Below, piece after piece: positions 1 to 6,467 of a stretch of DNA of 8,929 nt. Position 1 is the stretch's first letter. Each line of letters begins with the position of its first letter. Origin of the DNA: Planctomycetota bacterium (GTDB lineage Bacteria > Planctomycetota > SKW154); the NCBI GenBank assembly GCA_026418755.1, contig JAOAAR010000059.1:1-8929 (forward strand). Direction: 5' to 3'. A model generated the notes under the pieces. The model saw nothing but the letters and a program-made list of their open reading frames with translations, searched no databases and was not told the DNA's origin. A program made the position numbers and the translations under genes.

Positions 1-8
1 GATAGAGA

Positions 9-1667
9 ATGGGCAGAACAAGAAAGGAATGGGAAGAAGAGACTCTCAAAAAAGTGTTGGAGAAGTTCCCTGAGCGGAAAAAAGTTTTTAAAACGACGAG
101 CGGGATAGAATTCAAACGGCTTTATACGCCAGAAGATTCTGCTTCGATTGACTACGATAAAGAGATTGGTTTTCCAGGCGAATATCCTTTCACGCGTGGA
201 GTGCAACCGACGATGTATCGCGGTAGATTCTGGACGATGCGTCAGTATGCGGGTTACGGAACGGCAGAAGAGACGAACAAGCGGTTTAGATATCTGTTGA
301 AAGAAGGACAAACAGGTTTATCAGTAGCGTTCGACTTGCCGACACAGGTAGGTTACGACAGCGACCATCCACTTTCAACAGGAGAGGTCGGGAAAGTAGG
401 AGTGCCAATCTCATCAATTGTAGATATGGAGCGTTTATTTGAGGAGATTCCGCTCAAAGATGTTTCAACCTCGATGACAATAAATTCGACGGCTCCTATC
501 ATCCTGGCGATGTATATTGCAGTTGCGAAGAGACAAGGGACAGATACGAAGGAGTTGCGCGGCACTGTCCAGAACGACATATTAAAAGAATACACGGCAC
601 GGGGAACTTTCAGGTTTCCTATTGAGCCATCAATGCGGCTTGTAACGGATATCTTCAAATATTGCAAAGAGAAACTGCCCCAATGGAACACAATCTCTAT
701 CAGTGGATACCACATCCGAGAATCAGGCTCAACAGCGGTTCAGGAAGTTGCGTTCACACTTGCCAATGCTATTGCATATGTGGAAGAGGCGATTAAAGCA
801 GGGCTTGATGTGGATGAGTTTGCCGGACGGCTCTCTTTCTTTTTCGGCAGTCACAACAACATTTTTGAGGAAGTGGCTAAGTTCAGAGCGGCACGAAGAA
901 TGTGGGCAAAGATTATGAAAGAGCGGTTCAAAGCGAAGAAAAGAGACTCGATGCTCCTCAGGTTTCACACACAGACGGCAGGTTGCACTTTAACAGCCCA
1001 GCAATTTGAGAACAATGTTGTAAGAGTGGCATTTCAAGCGCTTGCAGCAGTATTGGGTGGAACGCAGTCGCTTCATACGAATTCGAGGGACGAGGCAATG
1101 GCGCTCCCTTCGGAAGATTCCGTCACGATTGCCTTGAGGACGCAGCAGTTAATTGCATATGAGAGCGGAGTCGCCGATGTGATTGACCCATTAGGGGGTT
1201 GCCCGTTTATAGAATCACTGACAAACGAAATAGAGAGACTGGCGAGTGAGTATATTAAGAAGATTGAGGAGATGGGCGGTGTTGTGACTGCGATTCGTTC
1301 GGGGTTTATTCAGAAGGAGATTCAACGCTCTGCCTACGAGTACCAGAAGGGGGTTGAGTCGGGGGAGATTCCTGTTGTAGGGGTAAATATTTTTAAGAAG
1401 GAAGGAGAGAAGGAGCCTGAGTGGCTTTTGCGTGTTGACCCTGAGATTGAGCGACGCAGGAGAAAGGAGTTAGAGGAGTTGAGGAAGAAGAGGGACAAGA
1501 AGCGGTGGCAAGAGGCGATGGACAACATAAAGAGAGCAGCAGAGAGACCGAATGAATTGCTGATGCCGCATTTTATTGATGCGGTTGAAGCGTATGCGAC
1601 TGTTGGAGAAATTTGTGAAGTTTTGGCAAGCGTATTCGGAGAGTATACCGAAAGCGAATATTATTAA
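9..1667 (+). CDS. mcmA1: Methylmalonyl-CoA mutase, large (catalytic, N-terminal) subunit of a split enzyme
   Basis: This protein (552 aa) is the substrate-binding TIM-barrel chain of adenosylcobalamin-dependent methylmalonyl-CoA mutase, which interconverts (R)-methylmalonyl-CoA and succinyl-CoA in the cytoplasm. Family signatures are the YPFTRG and RQYAG region (59-82), GLSVAFDLPTQ (103-113), GTVQNDILKEY (185-195), SISGYHIRESG (230-240) and GGTQSLHTNS (350-359). Tyr80, Arg198 and His235 sit at the spacing of Tyr89, Arg207 and His244 of the Propionibacterium enzyme; the Tyr/Arg pair indicates methylmalonyl-CoA rather than isobutyryl-CoA as substrate. The chain stops after TVGEICEVLASVFGEY, where one-chain mutases continue into a linker and the cobalamin-binding domain, so the B12 subunit must be a separate gene, not seen here. 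A peptidase gene follows after 21 bases. The start codon lies at the window edge, so its ribosome site is mostly out of view. The conserved GGS(Y/A)Y-type stretch reads GGCPF (396-400). Confidence 0.95.
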   Translation: MGRTRKEWEEETLKKVLEKFPERKKVFKTTSGIEFKRLYTPEDSASIDYDKEIGFPGEYPFTRGVQPTMYRGRFWTMRQYAGYGTAEETNKRFRYLLKEGQTGLSVAFDLPTQVGYDSDHPLSTGEVGKVGVPISSIVDMERLFEEIPLKDVSTSMTINSTAPIILAMYIAVAKRQGTDTKELRGTVQNDILKEYTARGTFRFPIEPSMRLVTDIFKYCKEKLPQWNTISISGYHIRESGSTAVQEVAFTLANAIAYVEEAIKAGLDVDEFAGRLSFFFGSHNNIFEEVAKFRAARRMWAKIMKERFKAKKRDSMLLRFHTQTAGCTLTAQQFENNVVRVAFQALAAVLGGTQSLHTNSRDEAMALPSEDSVTIALRTQQLIAYESGVADVIDPLGGCPFIESLTNEIERLASEYIKKIEEMGGVVTAIRSGFIQKEIQRSAYEYQKGVESGEIPVVGVNIFKKEGEKEPEWLLRVDPEIERRRRKELEELRKKRDKKRWQEAMDNIKRAAERPNELLMPHFIDAVEAYATVGEICEVLASVFGEYTESEYY

Positions 1668-1688
1668 ATATTATTATAAGGAGGCACT

Positions 1689-2966
1689 GTGAGAAAAGAT
1701 ATGATAGACAGTCAAAAAGCGTTTGGATATATGAAGAGTCTAAGTTTTGAACGCAGGAGTGGGAGTCCTGAGGAGAAGAGAGCAGCGTTACTCATTGCAG
1801 GTCACTTACGAAAGATGGGTTTAAAACCACAAGTTGAGAGATTCGATGTCGATGTTTTTTCGTTTGAAGACGCCGTATTCGAGGTGACTACACCGTATAA
1901 GAAGAGATACAAGGTATGGCCTGTGGGATACACAAAATCCACGCCAAAGGAGGGTATTGCTGCGCCTCTTGTTTATATTGATAACCCAAACCCCGGAACA
2001 TTTGCTGATGTGCGTGGAAAGATTGTGCTGATGGAAGGCGGCTTCACAAGCAAGACATACCAAGCGTTCGTCGAGAACAAAGCGAAGGGGTTTGTCCGCA
2101 TCAGTGCACCTGATAGGCTTGTCTACGGAAAACTCTCACATATATTGCCGAAGAGATTCGGGCGAGTTCCAGGAGTCACGCTCGGTTACGAGGACGGACT
2201 TGAAATCGTCTCAAGAGGAGCAAGTTATGGAAGGCTCATTAGCAAAACGAGCACACGCAAGGGTGCTTCGCAGAATGTTACTGTAGAGATTAAAGGGAAG
2301 AAGTTGCCGAATGAAGTTGTTGTTATCTGTGCACATTACGATTCGGTGGTATGGTCCCCTGGCGCAACAGACAATGCGGCGGGTAGTGCGCTGGCGCTTG
2401 CTCTTGCAGAACACTTTACGAAGTCACCGCTGGCGCGCACGCTCCGTTTCATCTGGTTCGGATGCGAAGAAATAGGTCTCATTGGTTCTTTCAAATACAC
2501 AGAGAAGCACAAAAAGGAACTTAAAAAAGTGAAGATGGTTCTCAATCTTGATGTGGGTGGCACACTCATCGGGCGAATAAATGCCATCATCACAGGTGAT
2601 GAAAAACTCGCAAACTATATTGAGGTGCTTGGGAAAGAGACTGGAGCATTCAGCAGTATTGTTGCGGATGTTTACTCAAGTGACAGTGTTCCGTTCGCAG
2701 AATACGGTGTGCCATCAGTAAATCTATATAGAGGTGGAGGAGGGACAAGTTACATTCACACGGATGGAGATTCGTTGAGGCACTGCGGACCGTCTGCGTT
2801 CGAGACGATTGGTAGAGTATCGCTTGAATTTTTAAGGCGTGTGGCAGAGGCGGTAGAGTTCCCGTTTACACACGGCTTACCTGTGAGCATTCAGGAGAAG
2901 TTGAAGAAATACATAGAAAATTCAGGGCGTTTCTACAAATACAAAGGCGAGAAAACGGAGAAATAA
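1689..2966 (+). CDS. M28-family zinc metallopeptidase (aminopeptidase-like) with PA-like insert
   Basis: This protein (425 aa) is a probable co-catalytic dizinc exopeptidase of family M28. The ligand set is visible in order: His216 and Asp218 (AHYDS), Asp228 (GATDNAAG), the Glu260-Glu261 pair (WFGCEEIGL, catalytic base and ligand), Asp288 (LNLDVGG) and His357 (YIHTDGD). The N-terminal 60 residues are helical and lead into a protease-associated-like insert at about 65-190, which often modulates substrate access in this family. There is no signal peptide or membrane segment, so it should act in the cytoplasm; many relatives are exported. The GTG start is chosen because AAGGAGG lies just 4 bases upstream; an in-frame ATG at 1701 would be 16 bases away. 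It follows the mutase gene by 21 bases and is probably cotranscribed, but no functional link is evident. The exact substrate cannot be read from sequence. Confidence 0.9.
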   Translation: MRKDMIDSQKAFGYMKSLSFERRSGSPEEKRAALLIAGHLRKMGLKPQVERFDVDVFSFEDAVFEVTTPYKKRYKVWPVGYTKSTPKEGIAAPLVYIDNPNPGTFADVRGKIVLMEGGFTSKTYQAFVENKAKGFVRISAPDRLVYGKLSHILPKRFGRVPGVTLGYEDGLEIVSRGASYGRLISKTSTRKGASQNVTVEIKGKKLPNEVVVICAHYDSVVWSPGATDNAAGSALALALAEHFTKSPLARTLRFIWFGCEEIGLIGSFKYTEKHKKELKKVKMVLNLDVGGTLIGRINAIITGDEKLANYIEVLGKETGAFSSIVADVYSSDSVPFAEYGVPSVNLYRGGGGTSYIHTDGDSLRHCGPSAFETIGRVSLEFLRRVAEAVEFPFTHGLPVSIQEKLKKYIENSGRFYKYKGEKTEK

Positions 2967-3037
2967 GAACAAAAGACGAACCAAATTCAACCATATTTTT
3001 GAGCCTACGCTTGAAAGTGGATGGTGGGGAGGTTAAA

Positions 3038-3073
3038 ATGAGTAAGAGAGAATTGGGGAGGAATGTTTTATGA
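3038..3073 (+). CDS. Possible 11-codon leader ORF upstream of the zinc-finger gene
   Basis: A short frame encodes MSKRELGRNVL. Its ATG has a good ribosome site (GGGGAGG at 3026-3032, 5 bases upstream). Its TGA overlaps the ATG of the next gene as ATGA (3070-3073), the classic arrangement for translational coupling. The next gene has its own ribosome site inside this little ORF (GGGGAGG at 3055-3061). The frame stays open upstream of the ATG, so this could also be a chance frame. No similarity is recognised. It sits in the otherwise non-coding 2967-3069 gap. Confidence 0.3.
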   Translation: MSKRELGRNVL

Positions 3074-3411
3074 CAATCAGTTGTGATGAAGCGATGTGGC
3101 TTCTTTCTCGGAAACTGGATGACAAGATAACGGAGAAGGATGTGAAGGTTTTGGATGAGCATATTCAGTCGTGTGCGCAGTGTCAGGAGCGGTTAAAATG
3201 GGTGGGTAAGGCAGAACAGGTGGTAGGTAGCGCTATCAGGAATCTTTCTCTGACTAAGGGAATTTGCGAAGATGCGATGGAGAGTATAAAACTGCACCAG
3301 GCGGTTAAAAAGGGAGGATTCCGTCTCTGGCACTTACTTCTCATACTGGGAGTAGTGGTGGTTGCGTTGGTAGCGATATGGCTTTTTCTGCTTGGAGGAA
3401 GTGGTAAGTGA
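3070..3411 (+). CDS. Membrane-anchored zinc-finger (zf-HC2, anti-sigma-type) protein
   Basis: This small protein (113 aa) has an N-terminal zinc-binding motif of the anti-sigma zf-HC2 type: Cys5, then His31, Cys35 and Cys38 in HxxxCxxC spacing. A helical linker (about 40-80) leads to one hydrophobic membrane segment at about 87-107 and a tail of only a few residues (GGSGK), so the zinc finger should face the cytoplasm. Family members bind and hold ECF sigma factors, but no sigma factor gene is adjacent, and the outer sensor domain usual for anti-sigma factors is missing. The ATG at 3070 is supported by GGGGAGG 8 bases upstream. Its stop overlaps the GTG of the next gene (GTGA), so the two are probably translated together. 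An anti-sigma role is inferred from the motif only; it could be a zf-HC2 protein with another partner. Confidence 0.8.
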   Translation: MTISCDEAMWLLSRKLDDKITEKDVKVLDEHIQSCAQCQERLKWVGKAEQVVGSAIRNLSLTKGICEDAMESIKLHQAVKKGGFRLWHLLLILGVVVVALVAIWLFLLGGSGK

Positions 3412-4307
3412 AAGGTTTGCTGTCGGCAGTGTTTATCCTCTCTCTTTTTGTGTCGGCAGGAGTTTTTCTTGAAGCAGAGGAGTACACGCTTATTTACGGG
3501 ATAGTTGTTGACACGATGGACAATGTCATTGGCGATGTGAAGGTTGAACTTTTAAAAAGGGAAGGGAATGAAGAGAAACTGGTTCAGGTAACGAAAAGCC
3601 GCGGAAAAATCAGCCCGTTCTACGACGGTATGTTTATTTTTAAGGGATTAACGGGAGGGGTTTACACTCTGCGTCTGAGCAAAGAAGGTTACGAAGAGGT
3701 CTCTTTAGGGTTTGAACTGAAGACAGGGGAGATTCTGTTCAGACGGATTGTGATGAAGGAAAAAAGAATAGAATACGGCAAAATTTTCGGGAAGGTGATG
3801 GTAAAGGCTGTATCCCTGGAAGGGATAGTCGTTGAGATATACGGGGAGAACTCCGAAAAGGTTTTAATGAGTCAGGAGACGAATGCCAAAGGGGAGTTTT
3901 CGTTCGACAAGGTGGAGCCTGCGAAATACAGAGTGGTTTTACGGTATAAGAACAAGGAGTTGGGAAGAGAGGATGTGGAGGTTGGTAAGCGACAGTCCGT
4001 GAGGAAAGAGTTCCGGCTGCCTGACGAGGCGCTTGAACTCTTTTTTGGGGAGATTGAAGGAAGTGTAAAAGATGAGGAAGGAAAACCTGTAAGAGGGGCT
4101 GTTGTAGAGATAGTGAAGGCGCCTGAAGGGCAAGAATTAAAGAAAACAACTACGGATTCCTCAGGCAATTTCAGCATTTCTATGCTGAAGCCTGGCACAT
4201 ACAGAGTGAAGGCATCTCTGGCGAATATGGAGCCTGAAGAAAACAGCACAACCGTTACAGCAGGGAGAAAGAAGTCCCTGAATTTCAGGCTCCGGAAGAA
4301 GAAATAA
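3408..4307 (+). CDS. Exported protein with three carboxypeptidase-regulatory/Cna-B-like beta-sandwich repeats
   Basis: This 299-aa protein starts with a signal peptide (Lys2, then a hydrophobic stretch to about residue 20) and has no further membrane segment, so it is likely periplasmic or secreted. The rest is three transthyretin/CarboxypepD_reg-like domains at about 27-117, 124-205 and 214-296. Each shows the family pattern: a G-x-(I/V)-x-G-x-V opening strand, a mid-domain G-x-F-x-F or similar turn (GMFIFKGL, GEFSFDKV, GNFSISML), and a (K/G)-Y-(R/T)-(V/L) strand (GVYTLRL, AKYRVVL, GTYRVKA). Such domains are structural or binding modules without catalytic residues. It begins with GTG overlapping the zinc-finger gene by 4 bases, with GGAGGAA (3394-3400) 7 bases upstream. 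The coupling suggests a shared envelope task. The basic end (RLRKKK) is unusual but not a recognised anchor. No sortase signal is seen. Confidence 0.8.
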   Translation: MKGLLSAVFILSLFVSAGVFLEAEEYTLIYGIVVDTMDNVIGDVKVELLKREGNEEKLVQVTKSRGKISPFYDGMFIFKGLTGGVYTLRLSKEGYEEVSLGFELKTGEILFRRIVMKEKRIEYGKIFGKVMVKAVSLEGIVVEIYGENSEKVLMSQETNAKGEFSFDKVEPAKYRVVLRYKNKELGREDVEVGKRQSVRKEFRLPDEALELFFGEIEGSVKDEEGKPVRGAVVEIVKAPEGQELKKTTTDSSGNFSISMLKPGTYRVKASLANMEPEENSTTVTAGRKKSLNFRLRKKK

Positions 4308-4316
4308 CACCCGTTC

Positions 4317-5129
4317 TCAGTAAGAGATGAGGAACTTGAAGTAGCGGACAGGTTTGTGGTTTCTGTGTTGGAAAGCCTGAGCGTCTTGTCCTGAAAGAAA
4401 GAGTTCATTAAGCGCACCAAAATTACGATATATAAAGACGGTGACTTCAAAGATATTGTGGAGAGGGGAATAAGAGTCGGGAGTGCCGTCTCCGTTTGTA
4501 TCAATCATTGCTTCCTCGATGAGGAACGCATAACCATATGACGAATACGGGTCATTCTCTGCCTCTTTTTTCTCCTTGTCGCTAACACTTCTTGTAGGGT
4601 CGTCAGGGTCAACCCCTTCAGCCAGTTTCCGCAGTTTCCAGCCGAGAGGAAAGACCTTCTTCGTCATCGGGTGCGTAAGGTCATCAACTGGCGCACCTGT
4701 GGGACTGGTCGTTTTGACATATCCTTCAAGGGCGTACCTTGAAGGGTCGAAGCGAGGATAGAGAAATTTTTCTCCTGGTGCTGGTAGACGAATCCAATAG
4801 GCTGCGGAAGTGTCAACAGATGGAGGTGAGCCATCATCATAAGTGAGGTCTCTTGGAAGAGTTTTGGCTTGTTCCTGAAGGAGCGTTTCGACTCCGTCAC
4901 CGAGGAAGACGAAGCCGCGTTCTCCCGAATCGAGGGTAACACGAAGACGAGTAATACCAACTTCAAGAGCGCCCTGAACAAGTTGCACTATAATCGCAGC
5001 GTATGTGTCGCGCATAACTTCTGCTGTGCGCTGATGACCGAGAGGGAAGAGTGCGAAAATGGGTAGAAGCCCGATGATAAGTATCATCATCGTGATGAGA
5101 ACTTCAAGAAGGGTGAAGCCGTGTCGCAT
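4317..5129 (-). CDS. GspI/PilV-like minor pseudopilin (prepilin-type cleavage/methylation protein)
   Basis: This protein (270 aa) begins MRHG, is cut by prepilin peptidase after Gly4, and continues FTLLEVLI with the conserved Glu5 of the mature chain and a hydrophobic helix to about residue 30. The GLLPIFAL stretch resembles PilV/GspI minor pilins, which prime or cap the pseudopilus of type II secretion or type IV pilus systems in the inner membrane. The globular part is larger than usual for GspI (about 120 aa) and carries a calcium-loop-like DTNGDGTPD at 210-218. The start is set at 5129 because AAGGAG lies 7 bases upstream; an ATG at 5150 in frame would give a longer leader and has a poorly spaced site. 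It is the last gene of the four-gene set, 30 bases after the GspH-like gene, and ends 9 bases from the oppositely oriented plus-strand gene. Confidence 0.85.
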   Translation of the reverse strand: MRHGFTLLEVLITMMILIIGLLPIFALFPLGHQRTAEVMRDTYAAIIVQLVQGALEVGITRLRVTLDSGERGFVFLGDGVETLLQEQAKTLPRDLTYDDGSPPSVDTSAAYWIRLPAPGEKFLYPRFDPSRYALEGYVKTTSPTGAPVDDLTHPMTKKVFPLGWKLRKLAEGVDPDDPTRSVSDKEKKEAENDPYSSYGYAFLIEEAMIDTNGDGTPDSYSPLHNIFEVTVFIYRNFGALNELFLSGQDAQAFQHRNHKPVRYFKFLISY

Positions 5130-5136
5130 ATTTTTA

Positions 5137-5142
5137 CTCCTT
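5137..5142 (-). promoter_or_regulatory. Ribosome binding site deciding the GspI/PilV-like start
   Basis: AAGGAG on the minus strand lies 7 bases before the ATG at 5129. It sits downstream of the alternative in-frame ATG at 5150, so it favours the short four-residue prepilin leader. Confidence 0.75.
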
Positions 5143-5159
5143 CCTGTCATATCTCCCTT

Positions 5160-5717
5160 TCATTTTTTCTCGACGAACTTCCAGTTAGCCTTCCCACTTG
5201 CTGGTTCAAGGTCAATGAAGCAGCGTGCCGTTTCTCCTTTCTGATGGATTACTATATCAGCCTTTCTATCCTGCGCATATTCAGAATAAGAGACAGAGGT
5301 GTACTGCCCGAAGTTGATGGAGCCGTCTACGCGGAATTCCAGCGAGTAATTGTTGACAGCAGTAGGTGAAGGAGATTCGGGCGACTCTGCGGAGTCATCG
5401 AATCCTGTGGCTCTGTCTCCTTTGAATTCAATGTAGTATTCGACTCCGACAGGGATAGGAAATCTCTCCTGATATTTGCCTGTTTCCGTGTTGTAGATTT
5501 TAAGAGCGCTTTGAGCAAAGACCAGTTTGAACCTTTTCTGACGAGTGACAGCGTAACTACGCGCTGTATTAACGGCCGACTGGAAGAGCCTGCCTGCGTT
5601 TTCCAACTTTCGTCTTCGAGAAAAAAGCGAGAACATCGGCACAGCAAGTCCGATGAGAATCGAAACTATAACGAGAACGACCATAACTTCAACGAGTGTA
5701 AAACCTCTTCCTTTCAC
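5160..5717 (-). CDS. gspH: GspH/FimT-type minor pseudopilin
   Basis: This 185-aa protein starts MKGRG and is predicted to be cleaved after Gly5, giving a mature chain that begins FTLVEVMVV with Glu5 and a single helix to about residue 28, followed by the basic SRRRK. The next segment (LFQSAVNTARSYAVTRQKRFKLVF, 44-67) is the long helix and first strand typical of GspH/FimT, where NxARSxAV-type residues are conserved. GspH is a minor pseudopilin at the tip of the type II secretion pseudopilus; FimT is its type IV pilus counterpart. A Ser/Pro-rich linker (109-119) precedes a C-terminal beta domain. The GTG start at 5717 is chosen because AAGGAG lies 6 bases upstream; an ATG at 5816 would add 33 residues and overlap the preceding gene by 59 bases. 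It lies 40 bases after the GspG gene. Confidence 0.85.
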   Translation of the reverse strand: MKGRGFTLVEVMVVLVIVSILIGLAVPMFSLFSRRRKLENAGRLFQSAVNTARSYAVTRQKRFKLVFAQSALKIYNTETGKYQERFPIPVGVEYYIEFKGDRATGFDDSAESPESPSPTAVNNYSLEFRVDGSINFGQYTSVSYSEYAQDRKADIVIHQKGETARCFIDLEPASGKANWKFVEKK

Positions 5718-5723
5718 TCCATT

Positions 5724-5729
5724 CTCCTT
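5724..5729 (-). promoter_or_regulatory. Ribosome binding site deciding the GspH start
   Basis: AAGGAG on the minus strand sits 6 bases before the GTG at 5717. This makes the GTG a better start than the upstream ATG at 5816, which lies inside the previous gene. Confidence 0.75.
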
Positions 5730-5757
5730 CCACTCATTCTTCCTTCTTTCCTCTTTC

Positions 5758-6444
5758 TCACTCTCCCATTCCCCGCCAAGCGTCGTCATCCACTTTTGGA
5801 GACTGTGTATGTCCATCAGCCCCGTGAGACCACAAATCGTATGAACCGGGGTTGAACCCCTGAGGCTTGTTCTTTGCTACCCTGGGGTCAGGGTCGTTGT
5901 GATACTTTGGCGGGTTCATATGCCATCCTCCGCCTGTCTGTGCAGTAAACCAGATTTTGCCGTTTTTATCGGGCTCGACATTGTCATAATGGAGCGGATT
6001 GCCCCAGCCGTCCATTACTTCTCCCCATTTGGTCAGGTCGTTTCTGTTCACATCATAAAAAGGTTTCCCTCCGTGAACATCTGCGTATGTGATTTTCCCG
6101 CCACCCATATCAACCTCTTGCTTGAGGGTAACCTTTTTGAAGTTGCCGCTGCCAGGAGGGTCAGCGACAATCCAACCCAAGAAATAAATAAGAGCAGCGG
6201 TTCCTTTCAGTTTATGTCCATCCACAACCACATCGAAGTCGTAGCCGTCAGGTGGGTATGCACGGAACTCGGAGTAATACGCTTGTATCGCAGCCTCCAG
6301 ATTGCGAATCAGACTCATTGTCCTGTTAAATTTTGCTCTAGAAGTAATGCCGCTAACAGCGTAAACCACAAGTCCCATAAGAATCGAAAGGATAAGGACA
6401 ACCACTATCAGTTCAACCAGAGTAAAACCTTTCTTGCTCATCAT
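5758..6444 (-). CDS. gspG: GspG-type major pseudopilin (large variant)
   Basis: This 228-aa protein has leader MMSKKG, cleavage before FTLVELIVV (Glu5 of the mature chain present) and one hydrophobic helix. It ends with the GspG calcium-site region: DGWGNPLHY (145-153), YDLWSHGADG (202-211) and the acidic cluster DDD (219-221). GspG polymerises into the pseudopilus that pushes substrates out through the type II secretin. It is much longer than usual GspG (about 140 aa), with extra sequence of some 60-80 residues in the middle. The start at 6444 is set by GGAGG at 6451-6455, 6 bases upstream; a second ATG follows at 6441. A GTG at 6471 overlaps the previous stop by 4 bases (GTGA) and would give an Arg-rich 15-residue leader, but has no ribosome site of its own. 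Confidence 0.85.
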   Translation of the reverse strand: MMSKKGFTLVELIVVVLILSILMGLVVYAVSGITSRAKFNRTMSLIRNLEAAIQAYYSEFRAYPPDGYDFDVVVDGHKLKGTAALIYFLGWIVADPPGSGNFKKVTLKQEVDMGGGKITYADVHGGKPFYDVNRNDLTKWGEVMDGWGNPLHYDNVEPDKNGKIWFTAQTGGGWHMNPPKYHNDPDPRVAKNKPQGFNPGSYDLWSHGADGHTQSPKVDDDAWRGMGE

Positions 6445-6448
6445 CCAT

Positions 6449-6455
6449 CTCCTCC
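6449..6455 (-). promoter_or_regulatory. Ribosome binding site deciding the GspG start
   Basis: GGAGGAG on the minus strand precedes the double ATG at 6444/6441 at normal spacing. It argues against the upstream GTG at 6471, which overlaps the preceding gene's stop. Confidence 0.7.
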
Positions 6456-6467
6456 GCCGCCTAACAC

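Noticed and set aside
2997..3016. Hairpin-like TTTTGAGC-CTAC-GCTTGAAA after the peptidase gene, as a terminator
   Set aside because: The stem needs two G-U pairs, is AT-rich, and no U-tract follows it.
3021..3041. Six-codon frame MVGRLK ending in an ATGA overlap with the 11-codon ORF
   Set aside because: It has no convincing ribosome site and is too short; the overlap is likely chance.
4276..4290. Palindrome CCTGAATTTCAGG near the end of the exported protein gene
   Set aside because: Any hairpin would have only about four pairs; it is inside the coding sequence and has no U-tract.
3739..4504. Long open frames on the minus strand opposite the exported repeat protein
   Set aside because: They are antisense shadows with low-complexity Ser/Leu/Pro composition, no ribosome site and no recognisable domain.
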